Below, piece after piece: positions 8,786 to 17,176 of a DNA stretch of 64,000 nucleotides. The DNA is from CBDDLD01 sp965230605. Lineage in GTDB: Bacteria > Bacteroidota > Bacteroidia > Flavobacteriales > Flavobacteriaceae. The DNA is taken from NCBI GenBank assembly GCA_965230605.1, contig CBDDLD010000005.1, forward strand, positions 16,607-80,606, written 5' to 3'. Under the pieces are notes generated by a model. That model ran no database searches. It was not told the DNA's origin and saw only the letters and a list, made by a program, of their open reading frames with translations. The position numbers and the translations under genes are program-made. Numbering within the stretch: the first letter of the stretch is position 1; every line of letters starts with the position of its first letter.

Positions 8786-8823
8786 GACGCATAAAGTAGT
8801 TTTTATTTTTATCCCAATTTACC

Positions 8824-9204
8824 ATGAAAACTACACCAACATCTTTTGACTATTACCTAAAAGGTATTGTGAGTACTGAATCTAAAACACTGAGAAACTT
8901 TGTTGCGGATTATATATTAAATTTTCAAGATGAGAATGGTCGAAATCCTCTTTATTTTATTGATGTAATTAAGCATCAATATGATGACGGAGAAACATTA
9001 GGGTATCATATAATTGAAGAGTATAATATCTTAAAATTTTGTACTGACTACTACGAAGAGTTACAGGATATTCTAGATGATGATAATATGAAAGATGCTA
9101 TACAATTGATACCTAGTTATAATTTTCTCATGAAACTTTGTCTTTTTGCTTTCAAAAAAATAGCCGAAAGTATTATAGCGGATTTTCAAGATATAGCTTC
9201 ATAA
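8824..9204 (+). CDS. Small acidic protein of unknown function, paralogue of 11038-11385
   Basis: 126 aa, soluble, rich in Asp, Glu and aromatic residues, no signal peptide. The N-terminal layout (MKTT, then DYYLKGIV, then LRNFVADYILNF) matches the product of 11038-11385, and both genes share about 200 bases of upstream sequence, so they are a duplicated gene plus leader. Small acidic plasmid proteins are often antirestriction or anti-defence factors that mimic DNA, but no motif proves this. A strong hairpin terminator follows the stop. I do not recognise a named family with confidence. Confidence 0.75.
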   Translation: MKTTPTSFDYYLKGIVSTESKTLRNFVADYILNFQDENGRNPLYFIDVIKHQYDDGETLGYHIIEEYNILKFCTDYYEELQDILDDDNMKDAIQLIPSYNFLMKLCLFAFKKIAESIIADFQDIAS

Positions 9205-9216
9205 AGCAATTTATAC

Positions 9217-9252
9217 AAGGTTACTCATCTAGAAAGAGTAACCTTATATTTT
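9217..9252 (+). terminator. Rho-independent terminator
   Basis: AAGGTTACTC (9217-9226) pairs perfectly with GAGTAACCTT (9236-9245) and is followed by ATATTTTTG, directly after the 8824-9204 gene. Confidence 0.8.
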
Positions 9253-9341
9253 TGAGTAGTTAAATCGTCTTTTTAAAAGATAGTTCTAATATTGGCTTAC
9301 TCTAGACTGATCTAACAAGGAACTTTTATACAAAAGAAATT

Positions 9342-10235
9342 TTATTGTTTTTGTATAAATACTTGAAGTCCTTTTTCTTTGTATTTTTTCCAAGTACTGT
9401 TTCCTTGTTTTTTGGATAAGCCAACAGTTTGAGCAACTGTTCTTTGAGTAGCCTTTCTATCTTGCTTTAAATGCATGAGGAATAATAGTTTTTTTTGAAT
9501 ATTTTTATTTTTGCAGCTAGAAGCAAGCGACTGAAGTTCTTCTGGACTTTCTTTGATTAGAGCAGAATAGTTAGGTATTTGGATGATAGATGCTGGCGGA
9601 TTTAAAATGGCACCCAATCCTTTTTCTTTGTATTTTTTCCAAATACTGTTTCCTTGTTTTTTGGATAAGCCAACAGTTTGAACTGCTTTTTTTTGAGTAG
9701 CCTTTCTATCTTGTTTTAAATGCATAAGAAATAACAATTTTTTCTGGATGCCTTTGTTTTTGTATGTAGAGGCAAGTGACTGAAGTTCTTCTGGACTTTC
9801 TTTGATTAAAGCAGAATAGTTAGGTATTTGAATGACAGATGTTGGTGGATTTAAAATGGCATCCAATCCTTTTTCTTTGTATTTCTTCCAAAGTCGTTGT
9901 CCTCGTTCTTGAGAAATTCCCAATATTTCTATGGCATCTTTTATATATTCTATTCGATCTGTTTTAAGCAAAAAAATAAATCTGATTGCTTGTATGATTT
10001 GGTAATTTATATTTGACGGTTCAATATTCTGTCGTTCTTTAAGTATTTTTGATAACCGATAAGGTGATTCCTTTATGAGGTGAGTATACTGGAACTTTGG
10101 AGTATAATCTTTGAAAGCTATAGCTTTATTTGTTTTTGAAGATACAGCACGAATGAATTCTACTGTAAAGTGTTTTCTCTTAACAGTTTTATTTACCTTT
10201 GTGATAATTCTTGAATAAGCAAACAGCGATTCCAT
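9342..10235 (-). CDS. Tandem helix-turn-helix repeat protein (IS630-like HTH units)
   Basis: 297 aa with an 83-residue (249-bp) unit, present as two nearly identical copies and one older, diverged copy at the N-terminal side. Each unit contains a helix-turn-helix of the kind at the N-terminus of IS630-type transposases (LMHLKQDRKATQ, then VGLSKKQGN, then WKKYKEKGL). Units are joined by a linker with NPPxSxIQIPNYSALIKE. No catalytic DDE part is present, so it is probably a DNA-binding protein built from amplified transposase HTHs. It starts 5 bases after the stop of the 102-aa gene and is likely co-transcribed with it. Function is unknown. Confidence 0.7.
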   Translation of the reverse strand: MESLFAYSRIITKVNKTVKRKHFTVEFIRAVSSKTNKAIAFKDYTPKFQYTHLIKESPYRLSKILKERQNIEPSNINYQIIQAIRFIFLLKTDRIEYIKDAIEILGISQERGQRLWKKYKEKGLDAILNPPTSVIQIPNYSALIKESPEELQSLASTYKNKGIQKKLLFLMHLKQDRKATQKKAVQTVGLSKKQGNSIWKKYKEKGLGAILNPPASIIQIPNYSALIKESPEELQSLASSCKNKNIQKKLLFLMHLKQDRKATQRTVAQTVGLSKKQGNSTWKKYKEKGLQVFIQKQ

Positions 10236-10240
10236 TGTTA

Positions 10241-10549
10241 CTAAATTGCTTTTTTTTTTGAAAGTTGGGGAAGGATTTCCTCTTCAGATATTCCTTTTTT
10301 AGCATTTAATACTAATTCTAAGACTAGACTATGAAGTCCCTCTTCTGTATCGTAGAATTGCTCTAGTCTAACTAAGTTGTCAACCTCTCTAGAGAGTATA
10401 GTATATTCTTTTGTATCAGAAGTAGTGAAACGTTCTACTTCATGTTTGTAACAAACTAATTTTACTCTTTCATAGGGATCAAACATAGATAACAACAGGT
10501 TCCAATATTCTTGATATGTAGTCATTTTGTTTATTAATGTCAAATCCAT
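10241..10549 (-). CDS. Small hypothetical protein, first gene of a two-gene operon
   Basis: 102 aa, acidic, helical, with no recognised motif. Alternative ATG at 10525 (MTTYQEYWNLL) would drop eight residues and may be the true start. The stop is 5 bases before the start of the HTH-repeat gene, indicating an operon. I do not recognise it. Confidence 0.6.
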   Translation of the reverse strand: MDLTLINKMTTYQEYWNLLLSMFDPYERVKLVCYKHEVERFTTSDTKEYTILSREVDNLVRLEQFYDTEEGLHSLVLELVLNAKKGISEEEILPQLSKKKAI

Positions 10550-10629
10550 AATGAATCCTTATTCAGTATAAATGATATTGATGGATTTTGCAAATGAGGA
10601 GTTTAAGCATCCATATAGTATAGGTATGT

Positions 10630-10720
10630 GGTTTTGATATTAGAGTGTCTCATTATTTTAGAGAAGCTGAAAAGATGGTAACCGTTAGGTAGATTTCACA
10701 AAACATCTTGGGGTGTATAA
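10630..10720 (-). pseudogene. Decayed fragment of a tyrosine recombinase C-terminus
   Basis: Translated on the minus strand, a stretch reads LFSFSKIMRHSNIKT. It aligns with LFSLSKMMGHSDIKTT of the intact recombinase at 11509-12405, preceded by a degraded copy of its HxxR region. There is no open frame. This marks an old duplication or earlier recombinase copy. The rest of 10550-10925 has no supportable gene. Confidence 0.6.
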
Positions 10721-10925
10721 TTTAAAAGTAAATTTGTAAAAACTTTGCCTTTCCGCTCGTATAAAAAATATGTGCAGAAAATGACTATGCCCTGAAGGCG
10801 TTCATTCAAAAATAGTTCTAATTGCTAGAAGCTTGCTCCACCAACTGTTCCAAAAATACTTTCGTATTTATCAAAATAGAGTATAATTTTCATGCCAATT
10901 GGAAAAATCAAACTATTGTAAAGAT

Positions 10926-10998
10926 AGTCTAGCACTTCACTAGAAAAGACAAGGATTTGCCTCTACGAGTTCCTCCTTGCTTTTCGTTTGTTTGGACT
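10926..10998 (+). ncRNA. Conserved structured leader, copy 2
   Basis: Second copy of the element at 8713-8785. Outer AGTCTA/TGGACT (with one G-U), inner CAAGG/CCTTG and the loop ATTTGCCTCTACGAGTTCC are kept. It lies 40 bases before the paralogous MKTT gene. Confidence 0.5.
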
Positions 10999-11037
10999 AT
11001 AGCATAAAGTAGTTTTTATTTTTTACCCCAATATACC

Positions 11038-11385
11038 ATGAAAACTACACACATCAATTTAGAAGACTATTTGAAAACAGTTGTTGAAAAGCAACCTAAT
11101 AGCATCGCTAAATTTGTTGCTAAAATTGCTCTTGAAACTGAATCTCCAAAATCATTCTTTGATGATTTGGCATCACATGGTTGTATATCTGGTATGATAG
11201 GGGAGCTAGTTTATTATCACGACACGCATCAGTTCTTTAATACTTTTTATAACGAAATAGAGAAAATAAGAAGTGAATATGAAATCATTATCCCAAATGA
11301 TAAAGATTTAAAAAATTATTTAGCTTGGGCTGCTGTTGAAATTGTAGCTTATCAAATGTATCAAGATTGGGAATATGGTAGTTAA
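11038..11385 (+). CDS. Small acidic protein of unknown function, paralogue of 8824-9204
   Basis: 115 aa, acidic, soluble. Segments LEDYLKTVVEKQPNSIAKFV and FFDDLASHGCISGMIGELVY, then YHDTHQFF, resemble a family of small proteins I associate with Bacteroidota plasmids and conjugative elements; I cannot name it safely. The shared leader with the 8824 gene shows that the two arose by duplication, although their C-terminal halves have diverged. It ends 124 bases before the convergent recombinase gene. Confidence 0.75.
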   Translation: MKTTHINLEDYLKTVVEKQPNSIAKFVAKIALETESPKSFFDDLASHGCISGMIGELVYYHDTHQFFNTFYNEIEKIRSEYEIIIPNDKDLKNYLAWAAVEIVAYQMYQDWEYGS

Positions 11386-11508
11386 TGCCATATTCTTTGA
11401 ATCATTTTATTCATGAAGAGTACTTTGAATTTTTTATTGGTTCTACTTTGTCGAATCTCGCTTCAGCGGGGTTCGCATTGCTAGAAGCATGCTCCACCAA
11501 AATAAAAA

Positions 11509-12405
11509 TTACCAATACAAAGGGTGTTTATGAATTTGTTGCTGGAGATGAGCAGTTGTTGCATTGAGATAAATAGAAGTAGTTTTAATGTCTGAATGCC
11601 CCATCATTTTAGAAAGACTAAAAAGATCACAACCACCTTCAAGCATGAGGGTAGCAAAAGTATGTCGGAGTATATGGGCAGAGAAATGAATATTTGAGCG
11701 TTCTCGTAGTTTTTCAATTAAGCATTTAACAGTAGAACCCCCCATTTTTTTATCGTGTCGTAGTGAAGTGAAAAAATAGGGTGTTTTCCTTTGAAGTTTA
11801 TCTCGTGCTTTTAAGTATCGTTGTAAAATATCAATAAGTCGATTATTGAGGGGAATAACTCTATCTTTATTTCCTTTTCCCTTTCGTACGGTGAGTGTTT
11901 TTGTATGTTGGATATCAATATCTATCATAGTAAGGTTTTCAAGCTCTTTGAGTCGCACCCCCGTAAATAGAAATGTGGCGATGATAGCGGTAGAACGAAA
12001 CCGTTCAAAGGAATAGTAATAGGGGTAATTTTGAGTATACTCAATGAGTATTATGGCTTCTTCTTTTGAAATTGATTTTGGGAGTTGTTTATGCAATTTA
12101 GGACGAGGAATATCTTTGGTAGGATTTTCTTGTAAATGCCCTTCAGAAATACACCAATCAAAGAAAAGACTTAGATATTGTAATTGATTTCTGATGGTTT
12201 TAGGAGACCATTTGTTCATGGTTTTACCATCAATAACAAACCGAACAATATCTTGTCGGTTAATTTTTTGAACATGGAGTTGGTCGGTACTCTTGAGAAA
12301 AGTTTTGAAGCTATTCTCAAATGCAAGGATAGTTGATTTTGTATTGCCTTTAAAGACAAGGGAGTATTCGCAAAAACGTTGGTGAAGATGTATAATGTTG
12401 TACAT
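11509..12405 (-). CDS. Tyrosine recombinase/integrase 1 (XerC/D-like)
   Basis: 298 aa. A SAM-like N-terminal core-binding domain is followed by a complete catalytic domain: Arg I in TGVRLKEL, Lys in RKGKGNKDR, HILRHTF (H-x-x-R), MGHSDIKTT and the nucleophile Tyr in SIYL. All residues needed for strand exchange are present. The length and lack of an extra helical insert argue against an integron integrase. The gene starts 89 bases from a tRNA-Met 3' half (12494-12541), the usual arrangement of an integrase with its attachment site. Its 3' end has a decayed duplicate at 10630-10720. Confidence 0.9.
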   Translation of the reverse strand: MYNIIHLHQRFCEYSLVFKGNTKSTILAFENSFKTFLKSTDQLHVQKINRQDIVRFVIDGKTMNKWSPKTIRNQLQYLSLFFDWCISEGHLQENPTKDIPRPKLHKQLPKSISKEEAIILIEYTQNYPYYYSFERFRSTAIIATFLFTGVRLKELENLTMIDIDIQHTKTLTVRKGKGNKDRVIPLNNRLIDILQRYLKARDKLQRKTPYFFTSLRHDKKMGGSTVKCLIEKLRERSNIHFSAHILRHTFATLMLEGGCDLFSLSKMMGHSDIKTTSIYLNATTAHLQQQIHKHPLYW

Positions 12406-12493
12406 GTTTTAATACCTCGGGTTATGCCCTCGGTGTATAGCATGTTAAGTTTTAATAGTTGAACGAGTACTTTTGTCAGTTATAGATTCAAAT

Positions 12494-12541
12494 TGGTTGC
12501 GGAGGGTGGATTCGAACCACCGACCTTCGGGTTATGAGCCC
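12494..12541 (-). other. tRNA-Met 3' half: probable attP/att core
   Basis: On the minus strand the sequence runs GGGCTCATAACCC (anticodon stem-loop, anticodon CAT), a variable region, GGTGGTTCGAATCCACC (perfect T-arm), CTCCGCA acceptor strand, and A plus CCA. No D-arm or 5' acceptor strand exists upstream, so this is not a functional tRNA. Such 3' halves are carried by integrative elements as attP so that integration restores the host tRNA gene. It lies between the two recombinase genes. Confidence 0.75.
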
Positions 12542-12624
12542 TGATTTTGTATCTAAAAGTGCTTGAAAGACAATCTATGACTAGGTTTCAACTCCTTCTA
12601 TCTATCGAAAAGTATATCAGCTAT

Positions 12625-12640
12625 ACAACCTTCGGGTTGT
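12625..12640 (-). terminator. Short stem-loop after recombinase 2
   Basis: ACAACC/GGTTGT around TTCG (plus-strand reading), 53 bases beyond the recombinase 2 stop. No U-run follows, so termination is uncertain. Confidence 0.3.
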
Positions 12641-12692
12641 TGTAAGTAGTAACTAAAACCTAACCGTTATCACTTCAATTGTAAACCCTTTT

Positions 12693-13580
12693 TTAATGAA
12701 AATTGATTTTATTGAAACTTTCCTGAAGTCCTGTCATTGAAATAGAGGCATAACGTTCTGTCGTGACAATACTACTGTGCCCCATAATTTGCTTGAGTTT
12801 GAAAAAGGGTAAATTTTGGTCAGTACATCGTCTTCCAAAAGTATGTCTTAGCATATGTGGCGTAAACTTTATTCCTGTTTCAATGGATATTTTTCTGCAA
12901 ATATCTTGAATGTATTTAGGGCTTAATGGATATTTTGTTCTAGAACTTGGAAATAACCAAGAGCTAGAAATCTGTTTTTTCTCTAAGAATGTTAGATATT
13001 GTTCTAAAATCATTTTTAGGGTTGGATGGATAGGAATAAGCCGCATTTTTTGTCCTTTCCCCATTCTTACTTTGAGCGTTTTTTGTTGAAAATCAATATC
13101 TGTATTTTTTAATTGTCTCAATTCATTAAGTCGAATGCCTGTTTGCAAAAAGGTGGCAATAACCGTATAGTTTCTTATTTGAATAAAAGGAGAGGACCAT
13201 TGGCTTTTTTGAGCTTGTTGTTCAATCTGTTTTGCTTCTTTCTCTGCCAAGTATCTAGGAAGTGGTTTAGGGAGTTTGGGCTTTTCAATGTTTTTAGCAG
13301 GATTTTTCCGAACGTAGTGTTTTTTTAATGCCCAATCGTAAAAACTATTGATACTTTGAAGATTATTTCTAAACGTCTTAGGGCTCCAAGCTCTTTTTAT
13401 AGAAGTAGCATAAAGGTATTCTCGTATTTCTGTTGGTCGAATGGATTTGATACTTGATTTTTGGAGATACTCTAACAATTGCTCGACATGCTGAATAATG
13501 GCTTTATAAGATTGATATTTTAATCCCTTTTCACGAAGACAAAATTGTTTGAACTCTGGAACTAATGAATGAAACTGCAT
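12693..13580 (-). CDS. Tyrosine recombinase/integrase 2 (XerC/D-like)
   Basis: 295 aa with the full catalytic set: TGIRLNEL (Arg I), MGKGQKMRLIP (Lys), HMLRHTFGRR (H-x-x-R), MGHSSIVTTERYA (His and Tyr). It is a diverged paralogue of recombinase 1 in the same direction, and the tRNA-Met half lies between them. The two may act as a heterodimer like XerC/XerD, or serve different sites (multimer resolution and integration). Downstream of the mob/tra genes but separated from them by 108 bases. Confidence 0.9.
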   Translation of the reverse strand: MQFHSLVPEFKQFCLREKGLKYQSYKAIIQHVEQLLEYLQKSSIKSIRPTEIREYLYATSIKRAWSPKTFRNNLQSINSFYDWALKKHYVRKNPAKNIEKPKLPKPLPRYLAEKEAKQIEQQAQKSQWSSPFIQIRNYTVIATFLQTGIRLNELRQLKNTDIDFQQKTLKVRMGKGQKMRLIPIHPTLKMILEQYLTFLEKKQISSSWLFPSSRTKYPLSPKYIQDICRKISIETGIKFTPHMLRHTFGRRCTDQNLPFFKLKQIMGHSSIVTTERYASISMTGLQESFNKINFH

Positions 13581-13688
13581 GGATAGAAAGCTAGAAAATT
13601 AAAAGAGAAGGGAAATCCCCCCAAGTATGCGATTGAACCGGTTTTTTATTTTTTGAACACAATATTTATTCAAAAACAGATGATTTTA

Positions 13689-14978
13689 TTACACTCTTTT
13701 TCGGAGCATAAATTGTTGAAACCAAGCTTTGGTTTTAAGTAAAATAGGGCGTTGATTTCCAGCAATAAATAAAGCACGATGGATAGGCATGGTTCGAATA
13801 GCATCGTTGCTCATGAGTGGTTGTTGAGTCATTATAGTCTTTCCATTTTGTTGCTTAGAAACTGTTTTCGTACCCAATATTTTTTCGAGTTGTTGACAGG
13901 TGTTGAGTCCTAGTGCTGGATAGTAAACATGATTGTTGCATCCACCATTGATAATGGTTTGTGCTTGGTTTTTATATTGAAATTCAAGTTGTTCGAGTTC
14001 TTGAATAATAATGCTAACAGAAACCTTTCTTTTGCGAAGGACCGTGAGATAAGTAGGAAAATTGGGAATGTTCATATTTCCAAACTCGTCTAAGAAAAAA
14101 CGAATGGGCAAATAGGTGTTTTTTCCTGTTGGCATAGAGAGACAGAATCGAAATAGTTGACTGTATATTAGAGAGAGCAAGAAGCTAAAATAGGCCAATT
14201 CTTGCTCTGGGACAACGATAAAAAGAATGGTTGGTTGTGTTCTCAAAGTTTCAAACTGAAGTGTTTCTTTAGCTGTAATATTTCTAATAAGTACATCAGA
14301 AAGAGGGTGAAGTGCTGTCTTACAGGTAGAGAGAATACCAGCGATCGTTTTTCCATCTTGAGCATGAAAGGCTTTATAACGTTCAAATTGTTCCTGGTTG
14401 AGTACTTGGCTAAATCTCTTGTATAATTGTTTTTGATTGAAGCTCATTTGTTGTAAGAGCTGATAGAGTTTTAGTAGGGTAGGAGGATATTCTTTTTGTT
14501 GTGCAAGATATTCGATCAATAAGCCTAAGAAAGCTTTGGCAGAATCGACCCAAAAGGTATCACTCCCTTGAGTAGGATAGGCAGCATGGATGATAATATG
14601 AGCCATTTTTGCTGCATGAGAAGAAGATTTAATCCGAGTGAAAGGATTGTATTGTAGACTTGGATACTCTTCTCGTAAATCAAAGCATTTGACCTGATAC
14701 CCTTTCTTTTTTAGATAGCGATGAGTTGTGGCATAGATTTCCCCTGAAGGGTCGGTAAATACAGCAGAACAGGTACCATCGAATCGTAATGCGTTGGTCA
14801 AAACATAGCGACTGGTTTTTCCATATCCTGTTGGAGCCACTAATAAAAGGTGCTCATAAGACTTGTTTAATGGTATTTTATTTTTTCCATCAATAACCAA
14901 TCCTTTATTCCAAGGATTGAGTAAGAGCCAACGTTTCCAAAAGGGTAAAAAATGAGCAGATTTAAAATGTTGTGGCAT
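13689..14978 (-). CDS. TraG/VirD4-type coupling ATPase, short form without membrane anchor
   Basis: 429 aa. Walker A APTGYGKTSRY at about residues 49-59 and Walker B FFLDEFGNM in the second half identify the type IV coupling protein family, which brings relaxase-DNA complexes to a transfer channel. FWVDSAKAFLGLL and IIQELEQLE are typical. The N-terminal transmembrane pair of full-length TraG/VirD4 is missing, so it may be cytosolic or may pair with the second copy (19256-20929). It lies 20 bases downstream of the relaxase gene, in a mobC-relaxase-coupling operon. Confidence 0.85.
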   Translation of the reverse strand: MPQHFKSAHFLPFWKRWLLLNPWNKGLVIDGKNKIPLNKSYEHLLLVAPTGYGKTSRYVLTNALRFDGTCSAVFTDPSGEIYATTHRYLKKKGYQVKCFDLREEYPSLQYNPFTRIKSSSHAAKMAHIIIHAAYPTQGSDTFWVDSAKAFLGLLIEYLAQQKEYPPTLLKLYQLLQQMSFNQKQLYKRFSQVLNQEQFERYKAFHAQDGKTIAGILSTCKTALHPLSDVLIRNITAKETLQFETLRTQPTILFIVVPEQELAYFSFLLSLIYSQLFRFCLSMPTGKNTYLPIRFFLDEFGNMNIPNFPTYLTVLRKRKVSVSIIIQELEQLEFQYKNQAQTIINGGCNNHVYYPALGLNTCQQLEKILGTKTVSKQQNGKTIMTQQPLMSNDAIRTMPIHRALFIAGNQRPILLKTKAWFQQFMLRKRV

Positions 14979-14998
14979 AGAAAGGGATAAAGAAATAA

Positions 14999-15751
14999 TT
15001 AGCGTTCTCGTGATGTACCTCTTGTAAAAGCACGGTCAATTTGATGAAGTTCTTGTAGGCGTCTAAAAATCTTAAGATCAATCCCAAAATCTGAGAACTT
15101 ATAGTGTTGATTTTGATAGGAGAGGAGTTGCTGTTTTTTATCAATGGAAAGCATATTGGGGAGTGCTCTGTGTAGGAATTGGAAAAATTGCGTTTCATTT
15201 TCTGCCTTGTCATAGGCATGAAAAAGTGTTTGTTGGAGTTTTCTTTTTGGAAAGGTTCTCATTCTCTCATACACTAAGCTATGCTGTAATTGTGGGTAGT
15301 GTTTTTGTTGATACTGCTCTAAAGTCACTCGAAGTTGATAAAATTCTTTTCTACTCTGCCTGGTTGTCTGGACGCTTTTGTATTGATTCCCTGCAATGAG
15401 TGCATGGATATGAACATGCTCTTTATCGTGATGACTTTGTGCAAAGCAAGGCGTATGTGGAGCCCTCAATTGGATGTATTTTTTTATTAAATCATAGAGT
15501 ATATTCGGCGTGATAAAGGAATTATCTAGGGCATGAAAGGAAAGAATGGAGTGGTAACAAGCATTGCCATTTTTGCGAGGTATTCGATAGGAATCATTTT
15601 CTTGAAATGCTTGGATAATAGTCTCTGTTTTTTGAGAAGGGAGGCACTGAAAAAAACGTAAAGGGTGTTGATTGTGTGGTCTATCTTGGATAATGTAGTG
15701 GATTAATTGAGCAAAATTGGGAGATTTACGAGCAAAGGTTTTGATAATCAT
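14999..15751 (-). CDS. Relaxase (MobA/VirD2-like, MOBP-type) of mob operon 1
   Basis: The HUH-type metal site is clear: HHDKEHVHIHAL gives H-x-D-x4-H-x-H. LIHYIIQD near the N-terminus probably holds the catalytic Tyr that attaches to the nicked strand. The ATG at 15751 gives MIIKTFARK, the usual relaxase start; a GTG at 15778 directly after the mobC stop would add nine residues. At about 250 aa it is short, nearly the bare catalytic domain with a small C-terminal region (YQNQHYKFSDFGID) also found in relaxase 2. It would nick the oriT at about 16.5 kb. Confidence 0.88.
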   Translation of the reverse strand: MIIKTFARKSPNFAQLIHYIIQDRPHNQHPLRFFQCLPSQKTETIIQAFQENDSYRIPRKNGNACYHSILSFHALDNSFITPNILYDLIKKYIQLRAPHTPCFAQSHHDKEHVHIHALIAGNQYKSVQTTRQSRKEFYQLRVTLEQYQQKHYPQLQHSLVYERMRTFPKRKLQQTLFHAYDKAENETQFFQFLHRALPNMLSIDKKQQLLSYQNQHYKFSDFGIDLKIFRRLQELHQIDRAFTRGTSRER

Positions 15752-15778
15752 GTCATCAAAAAGGGAATAAAAAGACAC

Positions 15779-16261
15779 TTATGGAGACATTCTTTTTTCG
15801 ATGATTTCTAGGCGCTCTTTTACCCAAGTATGAAGATGAGGATGGTTTTGAACCATTTCTTCTAAGAGTGTTTCTAGTTTTTGTGGTTGGTGAAAAATAC
15901 GATGCAATGAAGTTTCAAGAATGGTGATTAAATCTTGAATTTCTTGAAACTGGTCTGCGGTAAAGTCCTGTGCTTTTTGAGCAATATGATGAATGGCGTC
16001 GCTGACTTGTCGAAGGCTTCTTTCAAAGTGTTTGATTTGTGTATCGTCAGGTAAAATATAAACGCTTTGGACGTAAGCAAGAGCTGCTTGTTTTATAAAG
16101 ACGGTTAAGCGACTTTTATGCCGTTTAGTTGCTTGTTGTAAGAGAGCAAGTTCTTGTGGACGAAGCCGAATTTCTTTTTTTATAAACTTACTTTTCTTTA
16201 AACCATTTTTACTCTGTTGAAGTTTTACTTGATTTGCTGAATTTTTTGAAGACTGCACCAT
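15779..16261 (-). CDS. MobC-like relaxosome accessory protein 1
   Basis: The middle (KKEIRLRPQELALLQQATKR, then FIKQAALAYVQSVYILP) is the ribbon-helix-helix-like MobC region. It is followed by a helical part rich in Gln. MobC proteins bind oriT and help the relaxase open the strands. The ATG at 16261 is preferred over 16336, whose extra 25 residues are hydrophobic and unlike the family. Its stop codon directly touches the relaxase GTG, so translation is coupled. Reads away from oriT. Confidence 0.8.
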   Translation of the reverse strand: MVQSSKNSANQVKLQQSKNGLKKSKFIKKEIRLRPQELALLQQATKRHKSRLTVFIKQAALAYVQSVYILPDDTQIKHFERSLRQVSDAIHHIAQKAQDFTADQFQEIQDLITILETSLHRIFHQPQKLETLLEEMVQNHPHLHTWVKERLEIIEKRMSP

Positions 16262-16468
16262 AGAGAATGGATGAATAAATAAAAAGACAGAAGGCCAAGA
16301 AAAAAGCATTCTGTTTATGTGGGATGGACTATACATAGGTTGCCCTAATAGCCCAAAAGTTTTTAAAGTATTTTGATAAGAGCGGAATAAAAAAGCGGAA
16401 GTGATGGGAACTTAAAAGGCTAGGATATACTTTTTTATAAAGAGCGGCTTTATTTTTTTAGCAAGTAT

Positions 16469-16555
16469 GCAAGTTGGTGCCAAACTCAAAGAGTTTGTTT
16501 CCAACTTGCCCTCCAATAAATTGTCAGCTTGCTAGGGGCGCTGCCCTATGACCCC
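16469..16555 (+). other. Origin of transfer (oriT) candidate
   Basis: GCAAGTTGG (16469-16477) pairs with CCAACTTGC (16501-16509), and inside it CAAACTC (16481-16487) pairs with GAGTTTG (16491-16497), with symmetrical 3-base internal loops. Seventeen bases later AGCTTGCTAGGGGCGCTGCC (from 16526), with AGGG/CCCT arms, is a probable nic region. It lies between two divergent mobC-relaxase operons, where oriT is expected. Confidence 0.75.
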
Positions 16556-16597
16556 AGAAATACTAAAGCATTTCACACCCCAAAAAAAGAAGAATAA

Positions 16598-17176
16598 ATG
16601 CGATACAAAAGTTTCCAAGAATACTTACTTGCCAATAACCTTACCGATAAACTGAGTAAAGAGCAGCGAGCAGCACTTCAAATAGAATGGCGAAAAGCCT
16701 ATCAAAAAAAATATCAAGAGCTGTATGGTCATAAACGGATTCGGAAGACCATTAGTCTGAATGAGCAGGAAGATACACAATTAAAAAAGGCAGCTCAACA
16801 ACATAACATGAAATTAAATGATTTTATGAAGCAAGCTATCTTCGGTTACCTCAATCAAGTCTACGTAATTCCAAATGAAGAGCAGGTGCAAGAGACCATT
16901 ATTCAGCTTAGAAAAATTGGTACCAATATCAATCAAATAGCACGGCATATAAATAGCCACCAAGCAGTAGAGCAAGAACAAATAAACCTCCTTTACACCT
17001 TGCTCCAAGGAATGGAAAGAAGTATTGAATCCAATCTTTGCAAGCCAGATAGTTTAGAGGTGCAATTAAAGAAAGCATTAAAAAGTGCCCCCCAGTATCT
17101 CCATAAGGTTGAACAAATTCTCAAAGAGCATCAAGCAAAAAAGAAGAACTATGATTATCAAAATGCTGAGTTGTAA
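16598..17176 (+). CDS. MobC-like relaxosome accessory protein 2
   Basis: 192 aa. RKTISLNEQEDTQLKKAAQQ and LNDFMKQAIFGYLNQVYVIP form the same RHH-plus-helix region seen in MobC 1. EIRKIGTNINQIARHIN-like LRKIGTNINQIARHIN is the MobC hallmark segment. The N-terminal 45 residues are an extra basic helical part. It overlaps the relaxase 2 gene by 26 bases, indicating coupled translation, and reads away from oriT in the opposite direction to MobC 1. Confidence 0.88.
   Translation: MRYKSFQEYLLANNLTDKLSKEQRAALQIEWRKAYQKKYQELYGHKRIRKTISLNEQEDTQLKKAAQQHNMKLNDFMKQAIFGYLNQVYVIPNEEQVQETIIQLRKIGTNINQIARHINSHQAVEQEQINLLYTLLQGMERSIESNLCKPDSLEVQLKKALKSAPQYLHKVEQILKEHQAKKKNYDYQNAEL

Noticed and set aside
8567..8794. 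75-aa plus-strand reading frame
   Set aside because: It crosses the par repeats and the conserved structured leader, has low-complexity Phe/Ile content, and the duplicate leader does not keep it open.
11385..11567. 60-aa plus-strand frame starting at the stop of the 115-aa gene
   Set aside because: It runs into the 3' end of recombinase 1 and contains a repeated non-coding word also found at 10823.
12494..12541. Functional tRNA-Met gene
   Set aside because: No D-arm or 5' acceptor strand is found next to the anticodon stem; only the 3' half is present.
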